DNA of 13,038 bases from the NCBI GenBank assembly GCA_947483545.1, contig CANKNP010000125.1, positions 1 through 13,038 on the forward strand, in the 5' to 3' direction. Both the position numbers and the translations under genes were made by a program. The notes under the pieces were generated by a model, which saw only the letters and a program-made list of their open reading frames with translations, was not told the DNA's origin and searched no databases. This document shows positions 8,546 to 13,038 of the stretch, piece after piece (within the stretch, counting starts at the first letter, position 1; every line of letters begins with the position of its first letter). The DNA comes from Deltaproteobacteria bacterium (GTDB taxonomy: Bacteria; Myxococcota; UBA796; SXON01).

Positions 8546-8976
8546 GACGCACGTGGGGGAGGGATGTAGTGCTGGGCGGCGGACCACACCGCGGCGGTGT
8601 GGGAGAGGACGGGCGTCGCCGGGGGTGCCAGGGACGGCGGCGGGGCCCCAAGGGCCCACCACAAGAACACCACCCAACCGACAAAATCAAGAAAACCAAG
8701 GCACACCCCGATGGTCGCGCGGCGCTGACCCCAGGCGTTGTCGTCCTCGGCGAAAGCGGACAGGGCGAGGCAGCCGCACAGGACGGCCAGGGGACCCAGG
8801 AGGATCCCAATCAAGGGGATGCCAAGCAATGCAAGCGCGAGCGAGATCGTAGAGAGCTGGTTGGTCGAGCGCCCGACGCGTACAGGGGCAGCGCTGGGAG
8901 GTCGGGAACCCGGAGGACGAGGGGGCGGGAGGATGGCGCGCTCCACATCGTCGGCGGTGATTCGAATCTGAGGCAC
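8542..8976 (-). CDS. Small DUF4190-like membrane protein
   Basis: A 144-residue protein starting at a GTG that overlaps the stop of the RING gene (TAGTG). The first 40 residues are cytoplasmic and Pro/Arg-rich, beginning PQIRITADDV. The central region has two hydrophobic blocks (about 43-75 and 88-110) separated by an acidic turn and GQRRATIG, in the style of DUF4190 proteins: Gly/Leu-rich helix, Ala/Leu-rich helix, then a Gly-rich helix. The C-terminal tail is Pro-rich and without known domains. It sits between the RING and E2-like genes, so it is probably a membrane component or scaffold of the same module. It has no visible catalytic motif. The long upstream extension of this frame is a shadow of the RING gene. 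Confidence 0.75.
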   Translation of the reverse strand: MPQIRITADDVERAILPPPRPPGSRPPSAAPVRVGRSTNQLSTISLALALLGIPLIGILLGPLAVLCGCLALSAFAEDDNAWGQRRATIGVCLGFLDFVGWVVFLWWALGAPPPSLAPPATPVLSHTAAVWSAAQHYIPPPRAS

Positions 8977-9629
8977 TAGTCCACCGCCAAGATGAGCAGG
9001 ACAATCGCCGTGGAAATTCCGCCTGCAACCAGGCCCAGCCGAATGAACATCTGCCGTTGCGGCGAAAGCTGCGCGATCTCCTCCCGGCCGGACAGGTACC
9101 AGATCCCGCCGACCAAGAAGGCCAACGGGCCGGTGCAGGGGATGACCCCGAACACCAAAAGCAGGAGCGCAGCGGTCTCTCGGCCTTGGGCGACGGAGGC
9201 ATCGACCTCTGTCGGGTGGAGGTGGCTGCGCCGAGGCAAAACCGGGCCGACATCCGCCGCCGGTGCCGGACCCCCGATCCGCGTGAGGCGCAGTTCGCCT
9301 GGGTCCGCGGACGCGAAGATGGATCCACAGTGCTTGCATCTCAGCGCGGCTACCCGAATCCGTTGGTGGCAGGCCGGGCAGCTCTTCTCCTCCTGGCCCC
9401 AGAACGCCGCCGGCTCGGCTGCCGCTTCCTCTTTCACGGACACGGGCATGTGCTGACAGCCGTAGGTGGCACATCCGCCGTTCTCTTCCCAGCAGGGGAC
9501 ATGGAACGGCGACGCGCACGAAGGGCACGGGCCCATACGCTCGCCCGCAGCGATGGGGGTCTGGCAGATCGCACACAATGCGCCGGCAACCTCGGGCCCG
9601 GCGGATTGCTGATCGAGGCGGACAGTCAC
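8976..9629 (-). CDS. Membrane-anchored prokaryotic RING-finger protein (Prok-RING_1-like, E3-like)
   Basis: A 217-residue protein starting at GTG (GTGA overlap with the FHA gene stop). The N-terminal domain has eight ordered zinc ligands: Cys19, Cys22, Cys35, Cys38, His43, Cys46, Cys53, Cys58. The text CAICQTPIAAGE, PFHVPCW and GGCATYGC matches the prokaryotic RING family described beside ubiquitin-system genes, whose bacterial forms carry membrane helices. A second zinc ribbon follows (Cys84, Cys87, Cys98, Cys101). Two hydrophobic regions (about 152-181 and 194-217) anchor it, leaving the RING in the cytoplasm. RING domains of E3 ligases bind E2 and promote transfer; with an E2-like gene two positions downstream, that role is the natural hypothesis. 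Ligase activity is not shown by the sequence. Confidence 0.85.
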   Translation of the reverse strand: MTVRLDQQSAGPEVAGALCAICQTPIAAGERMGPCPSCASPFHVPCWEENGGCATYGCQHMPVSVKEEAAAEPAAFWGQEEKSCPACHQRIRVAALRCKHCGSIFASADPGELRLTRIGGPAPAADVGPVLPRRSHLHPTEVDASVAQGRETAALLLLVFGVIPCTGPLAFLVGGIWYLSGREEIAQLSPQRQMFIRLGLVAGGISTAIVLLILAVD

Positions 9630-10975
9630 GTTGGCTCGGCCTTGGTGTGGTAGGCGAACACCGTTTTGCCGATCCGGACCTGATCTCCGGCGATGAGCCG
9701 GTGTCGGCGCACGCGGGCGCCATTCACCCAGGTGCCGGTCGCGCTGCCCTCGTCTTCAATCTCCCATTCCTCGCCGATGGCGTGAACCAATGCGTGGGTC
9801 GGCTCCACGTCGGCGTCCTTGAAAAGGTAGACGTCCGATTTGGGGGAGCTCCCGATTCGGGTGGGATTTCGATAGAATACAAGCTCTTTTCCAGCGAGCG
9901 GCCCCGTCAAGAGCTTGACCCAGGCCTCCCGCGCGAGGATCTCCACCACGCCGATCATGAAGCCCGTAGCGAGCCCGATCACCGTAAAGCCGGCGCCGCG
10001 ACTCAGCCAAGCGTCTGCGAGGACGTCGAACGATCCTCCGCGCAGCGCCAGGTCGAGGGGATCGAACAACAAGCCGCCGAGGAGCCCGCCGAGGAGCCCG
10101 CCGAGGAGCCCATTCAATAGGAGCCGCCTCGACTGCAGCGCGATGCCCTGGCCGAGCCCCATCGCCATGCCGGCGATCGCCCAGGCGATCCCACGCGCCA
10201 TCACCTGGACCAGGAACGCTCCCGTCGAGAAACCCTCTGGCGCAGTGTTGACCCAGGCGACCAACGCCGCTGAGACCCCAAAAAACATGCTGGCGACCAT
10301 CGCCGCCAGAATGCCCATCACCAGCCCCGAGCCGAGGCCTACCGCGCCACAAACGAACGCTCGATGCGCTGCCCGGGAGGCAATGCCATCCGCCGCGCCG
10401 ACGAACAGCCCTACCAGCGCCGCGACCAGCGGGAAGATCGAAAGACTGACGAGCAGATCCCGCAGCGCCATCGCCCCCCAATCCACCTTCGCGTACGTCC
10501 CGGCATCGTCCCGCAGGATCTCGATCCGGCCCCCGGACACGCCGAGGTCGCCATCGATCTGCGTGCCCAGAACCTCCACAACCTGGCCCGGGGCGAGCGA
10601 GGAGGCGTCCACGGGGCCTTCCGCCGACCGCACGTCCACATCGCGAGCCACCCAGACCTGACTCTCGGAGACGGTGAGCAGCAGCACCTCGCCGTCGAGC
10701 GTTGAGATCTGTCTCACCTCGGTCAGGTTTCCCCGGAACCGCGCATGGTCTTCGAAGAACGGCTCGATGGCCAGCCAAGCCAGCACAGCGCCAAGCCCAC
10801 CAGCCACCATGACCACGAACCAGGGCTGCTGTACAAAGCGCGTCTTCGGCTCCGGCATCGGCGCGGGCCGGGCGGTCGCCATTCCAAAGGACTGCGCGGC
10901 GGCGAGCGCGGCGTCTACCCGAGGATCGGCCAGATCTTCCGGTAGAATGCGGATGGTGTCCTTCGGTGTGCTCAT
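9626..10975 (-). CDS. Polytopic membrane protein with C-terminal FHA domain
   Basis: A 449-residue protein. A short cytoplasmic N-terminus (TIRILPEDL near residues 7-15) precedes membrane helix 1 (about 53-72). A beta-rich segment (76-170), predicted outside, is followed by about five more helices (173-195, 207-240, 252-278, 286-304, 326-347), one of which is a Leu/Gly repeat. The C-terminal FHA domain spans about 366-443: TRIGSSPKSD (Arg373, Gly375, Ser376), THALVH (His394), GTWVNG (Asn418), GDQVRIG. FHA domains bind phosphothreonine peptides. Six helices put both ends in the cytoplasm, where the FHA can meet kinase products. Its ATG overlaps the upstream stop by four bases. It may tether phosphorylated partners to the RING/E2 module; this is inferred from operon position. 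Confidence 0.87.
   Translation of the reverse strand: MSTPKDTIRILPEDLADPRVDAALAAAQSFGMATARPAPMPEPKTRFVQQPWFVVMVAGGLGAVLAWLAIEPFFEDHARFRGNLTEVRQISTLDGEVLLLTVSESQVWVARDVDVRSAEGPVDASSLAPGQVVEVLGTQIDGDLGVSGGRIEILRDDAGTYAKVDWGAMALRDLLVSLSIFPLVAALVGLFVGAADGIASRAAHRAFVCGAVGLGSGLVMGILAAMVASMFFGVSAALVAWVNTAPEGFSTGAFLVQVMARGIAWAIAGMAMGLGQGIALQSRRLLLNGLLGGLLGGLLGGLLFDPLDLALRGGSFDVLADAWLSRGAGFTVIGLATGFMIGVVEILAREAWVKLLTGPLAGKELVFYRNPTRIGSSPKSDVYLFKDADVEPTHALVHAIGEEWEIEDEGSATGTWVNGARVRRHRLIAGDQVRIGKTVFAYHTKAEPT
10076..10111. repeat. 12-bp tandem repeat, three copies, inside the FHA gene
   Basis: Three perfect copies of GCCGAGGAGCCC. On the minus strand they encode repeated Leu-Leu-Gly-Gly units within a predicted membrane helix. 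The unit is a multiple of three, so copy change would lengthen or shorten the helix by four residues per unit. Confidence 0.85.
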
Positions 10976-11340
10976 GGACTGGCCCCGTTACGCTTGCGGC
11001 TCCGGCGGGCGAACCAACCCACGGAGCCGAACACTGCGAGGATGATCCCGAGGATCACGGGCAGCGCGAGCCAAGCGGGAGGCCCCCTGCCAGAGAGCCC
11101 GCTGGCCGCCTCGTTTTTCGCTGCAGGTTCGAGGTCTGCGGCGGGGGTCGCAGCCTGTTGGAGCACATCGCGCAGGTCGGGCAGCTTGGCCTTGTCCGCC
11201 CGCTCCAACGCGACCCCGTAGTATCGGCCCCCGTCTGCGTCTCGATACAGTGGCACCAGCGCCGCATCGTCGGTCGCCATGGGGTAGACGCGTACCCCCA
11301 GAGCGACGCCCGTGCGCGGATCCTCCTGGAGGATCATCAT
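10972..11340 (-). CDS. Small single-pass membrane protein, first gene of the E2/RING operon
   Basis: I do not recognise this family. With the start at 11340 the protein has 122 residues: an N-terminal region of about 65 residues with predicted strands (EDPRTGVALGVRVYP, then ALVPLYRDADGGRYYGVALE), an Ala/Glu linker, and one membrane helix (about 89-111) ended by RRSRKR. Positive charges after the helix predict a cytoplasmic C-terminus, which would place the N-terminal part outside although no signal peptide is present; the topology is therefore odd. GGGGAGG lies about 12 bases before ATG 11340. An in-frame ATG at 11388 would add a Ser/Ala-rich extension of 16 residues. An in-frame TGA just upstream excludes anything longer. 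The stop overlaps the FHA start by four bases. It lacks a C-terminal Gly-Gly, so it is not an obvious ubiquitin-like modifier. Confidence 0.65.
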   Translation of the reverse strand: MMILQEDPRTGVALGVRVYPMATDDAALVPLYRDADGGRYYGVALERADKAKLPDLRDVLQQAATPAADLEPAAKNEAASGLSGRGPPAWLALPVILGIILAVFGSVGWFARRSRKRNGASP

Positions 11341-11485
11341 GGCGGCCGGGTCCCTCCCCGCCGAGCTCGCGGAGCTGGAGGCGTTCATCCGGCGCCATCA
11401 CCCCGCTGCGGACGCGACCGCTAGCGGGCACGAGAGGCTGAAGCTCCTGCGGGTTCGGGCCCGCAGCGCAGTGCGTCGGCCGTAG
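11339..11485 (+). CDS. Possible 48-residue small protein
   Basis: A short plus-strand frame with an ideal ribosome site: GGAGG at 11328-11332, six bases before ATG 11339. It encodes 48 residues with a helical, charged composition (AELAELEAFIRRHHP, then GHERLKLLRVRARS) and very high G/C at third codon positions. It begins where the oppositely oriented operon gene begins, so the two start codons interlock. Against it: the GGAGG is also part of the other gene's coding sequence and of a local palindrome, and the gene would need a promoter inside that gene. No family is recognised. Treat as tentative. Confidence 0.3.
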   Translation: MAAGSLPAELAELEAFIRRHHPAADATASGHERLKLLRVRARSAVRRP

Positions 11486-11501
11486 CACAATTCTGAGCCC
11501 C

Positions 11502-12203
11502 TCAGTTATGGTACATGACCCCCCGCACCAGATAGGACGCCCCTACCCCCCAGACGATCCACCGGGTCCAACGCCTGAAGTTCGTGTCGCTCATCCGCTC
11601 CAGAACTTGCCCGCCAGCCCAGGTCCCGGCCACCGCGACGACCGCGAGCCCTACGAACGTCTCAGGCGGCGCGACCTCCCCCTGCAACATCGCCGCGAAG
11701 TAGCTGATCTTTAGCAGGTGCGAGAGTGTCTGCGTGGCCGCCTTGGTCGCCACTACCTGGTGACGGTCCATCATGCTGTTCACGAAGAACAGGTCCAGCA
11801 GCGGCCCGCCGACCCCCGCGATCAACTGAACCCCGCCGACGACCGCACCCGCGAGCACGGGCGTTCGCGAAAAATCAAGCTTCCAAGGCAGGAGCTGGCT
11901 GAGGAAGGGCATCGCCCCGAGCGTCAGAAAAACAACCTGGGTGCTCGGGACATATCGCACAGAGCCCAGCAACATCACGGCGACGCAGGCCCCCAGCGCA
12001 TACCGGAGCACGCTGGCGCGGTCTACATGGCGCCACAGCCGGAGCGCCCGACTGCCGTTCGCGACGATCTGCGTGAACCCGTGCAGGACCATCGCGGCGG
12101 CGACGGGCAGCATCGCAGCGTAGACGCCCATGAGGATGAGCCCGCCGGCCATCCCGAAGATGGCCGAGAGTGCGGAGGTCAGGAACGCGATGAGGAGGAT
12201 CAT
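11502..12203 (-). CDS. TauE/SafE-type membrane permease (sulfite exporter family)
   Basis: A 233-residue, highly hydrophobic protein with about seven or eight membrane helices in the layout of TauE/SafE permeases: an N-terminal Gly-rich helix pair (SALSAIFGMAGGLILMGVYA), a central Arg-rich cytoplasmic loop (NGSRALRLWRHVDRA), and a second Gly-rich repeat (GGVQLIAGVGGPLLDLFFVN). Family members move sulfur-containing organic acids such as sulfite or sulfoacetate; the substrate here is unknown. It is shorter than the 240-270 residues common in the family. The start at 12203 is chosen because the first membrane helix begins there and a purine-rich GAGG lies close upstream; the frame further upstream reads across the divergent LysR gene. 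The arrangement with LysR suggests LysR control of this gene. Confidence 0.85.
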   Translation of the reverse strand: MILLIAFLTSALSAIFGMAGGLILMGVYAAMLPVAAAMVLHGFTQIVANGSRALRLWRHVDRASVLRYALGACVAVMLLGSVRYVPSTQVVFLTLGAMPFLSQLLPWKLDFSRTPVLAGAVVGGVQLIAGVGGPLLDLFFVNSMMDRHQVVATKAATQTLSHLLKISYFAAMLQGEVAPPETFVGLAVVAVAGTWAGGQVLERMSDTNFRRWTRWIVWGVGASYLVRGVMYHN

Positions 12204-12254
12204 GGCCCTCAGATACACTGTCGGCAAAGGACTGAATGGAATAGCATGTAGTCT
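12204..12254. promoter_or_regulatory. Divergent promoter gap between permease and LysR genes
   Basis: Only 51 bases separate the two start codons, so both promoters and any LysR binding site must lie here or extend into the genes. An interrupted dyad, GCAT (12244-12247) and ATGC (12255-12258), spaced by seven bases, covers the LysR start codon and could serve autoregulation. The gap is clearly less GC-rich than its surroundings, as expected for a promoter. No exact -35/-10 pair is convincing. Confidence 0.4.
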
Positions 12255-13038
12255 ATGCAGGAATGTATTGAAGCGCTGAGGGCGTTGAACGCCACAGGTT
12301 CCACCGGGGCCGCAGCCGCCCGCCTCCGGATCACCCAGTCCGCGGTCAGCAAGCGCCTCGCCGCCTTGCAAAAGCTCGTCGGACAGCCAGTGACTATCCA
12401 GGTTGGACGACGACTCCGCCTCACGGCCGAGGGCCAACGCATCCTCGCGGAAGCCGAGCCGCTCTTGATCGCGCTCGGTCAGGTGCTCCGGGGTCGGGTG
12501 TCGTCACCGGAGGTTTTGACGCTCGGGGCGTCGGAGTCCCTGCTGTCGTCCTGGCTCCCGGGCGTCTTGAAAAAGAGCGGTGTTGCGGTGGATCTTCACG
12601 CGCACCGCGGGCCGATGCTGCTGGAGCGCGTGCGTGCGGGCGAGCTCACGCTGGCCATCTGCGCGGGCGGGGACATCGACCCGCAGCTGCGCGCCGAGCA
12701 CGTGGCCGACGAGCCCATGGTGATTGTGGGGGAGGGGAGTCAGGTGTGGACCATCGAGGAGCGGTCGCTCACCTGGGAGGCGATCGCCGGGCGCGCTGGG
12801 CGGGCGGGCCTGACCGTCACGCGGCGCTTGGAGTCATTCACCGCGTTGGTGCAGTTGGCGCGGGCGGGCTTCGGGGCTGCGCTGGTGCCCTGGGGTCTGG
12901 CGCCGGAGGGGAGACTTGCGGGGTTCAGCCGGCCGATTCACGCGGTTGGACGGTCGAGGAGTTTTGTGCGGGCGGAGGTGGTTGGGGTGGTGGAGGCGGT
13001 GAGACGGTGGGCGGGCTCCGGGCCATCGGCGGGGGGGT
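12255..13038 (+). CDS. LysR-type transcriptional regulator, cut by window end
   Basis: An open frame of 261 codons from ATG 12255 runs to the window edge without a stop. The N-terminus is a LysR winged helix-turn-helix: MQECIEALRALNATGS, then AAAARLRITQSAVSKRLAAL (the recognition-helix region) and GRRLRLTAEGQRIL. The effector-binding half follows (VLTLGASESLLSSWLPGVL, then LLERVRAGELTLAICAGG, and later ALVQLARAGFGAALVPWGLAP, a pattern typical of the second subdomain). Only a short C-terminal piece should be missing, since family members are near 290-300 residues. It is divergent from the TauE/SafE-type permease, the standard layout for a LysR regulator and its target. The ligand is unknown; control of the permease by a sulfur compound is a guess from the neighbour. 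Confidence 0.9.
   Translation, partial: MQECIEALRALNATGSTGAAAARLRITQSAVSKRLAALQKLVGQPVTIQVGRRLRLTAEGQRILAEAEPLLIALGQVLRGRVSSPEVLTLGASESLLSSWLPGVLKKSGVAVDLHAHRGPMLLERVRAGELTLAICAGGDIDPQLRAEHVADEPMVIVGEGSQVWTIEERSLTWEAIAGRAGRAGLTVTRRLESFTALVQLARAGFGAALVPWGLAPEGRLAGFSRPIHAVGRSRSFVRAEVVGVVEAVRRWAGSGPSAGG

Noticed and set aside
9756..10778. Minus-strand alternative frame of 340 codons inside the FHA gene
   Set aside because: Arg/Gly-rich and without motifs, whereas the chosen frame gives six membrane helices and an FHA domain.
10972..11340. The small first protein of the operon as a ubiquitin-like modifier
   Set aside because: It ends in a membrane helix and a basic tail, has no terminal Gly-Gly, and shows no clear beta-grasp pattern by eye; only structure prediction could reopen this.
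11493..11505. CTGAG-CCC-CTCAG hairpin as a terminator for the permease gene
   Set aside because: Only five pairs, it overlaps the stop codon, and no T-tract follows.

Overview
This is a strongly GC-rich, gene-dense bacterial window. Asp/Thr-rich lipoproteins, a Hanks-type Ser/Thr kinase with a C-terminal membrane anchor, an FHA protein and a MoxR/vWA pair together suggest a myxobacterium or another member of the former Deltaproteobacteria. That assignment is inference from gene style; there is no rRNA or other taxonomic marker. No tRNA, rRNA, CRISPR array, insertion sequence or phage gene was seen.

Layout. Positions 1-172 hold no gene but contain a long imperfect hairpin (46-119). On the minus strand, a ferritin-like di-iron lipoprotein gene (930-2021) is translationally coupled to a GH16-type glycoside hydrolase lipoprotein gene (173-933) that is broken by a one-base frameshift. 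Divergent from these, on the plus strand, are an unrecognised secreted protein (2056-3045), a secreted endonuclease/exonuclease/phosphatase-fold hydrolase (3065-4057) and a PknB-like kinase (4098-5567). A 31-bp tandem repeat with palindromic cores (5634-5757) sits just before a coupled MoxR AAA+ ATPase and CoxE-like vWA gene pair (5773-7757).

The most unusual part is a minus-strand operon of five genes from about 11340 down to 7766. Every junction overlaps by one or four bases. In order of transcription it encodes a small single-pass membrane protein, a six-pass membrane protein with a cytoplasmic FHA domain, a membrane-anchored prokaryotic RING-finger protein with a second zinc ribbon, a DUF4190-like small membrane protein, and a soluble protein with an E2 ubiquitin-conjugating fold (HPN motif and active-site Cys) joined to a TPR-like tail. 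It reads as a membrane-associated, ubiquitin-like E2/E3 module. No E1, ubiquitin-like protein or deubiquitinase is visible in the window. The operon converges tail-to-tail on the MoxR/vWA pair, and the FHA domain offers a possible link to the kinase.

The right end holds a TauE/SafE-type permease (11502-12203, minus) divergent from a LysR-type regulator (12255 to the window edge, plus). The regulator is cut off by the end of the window.
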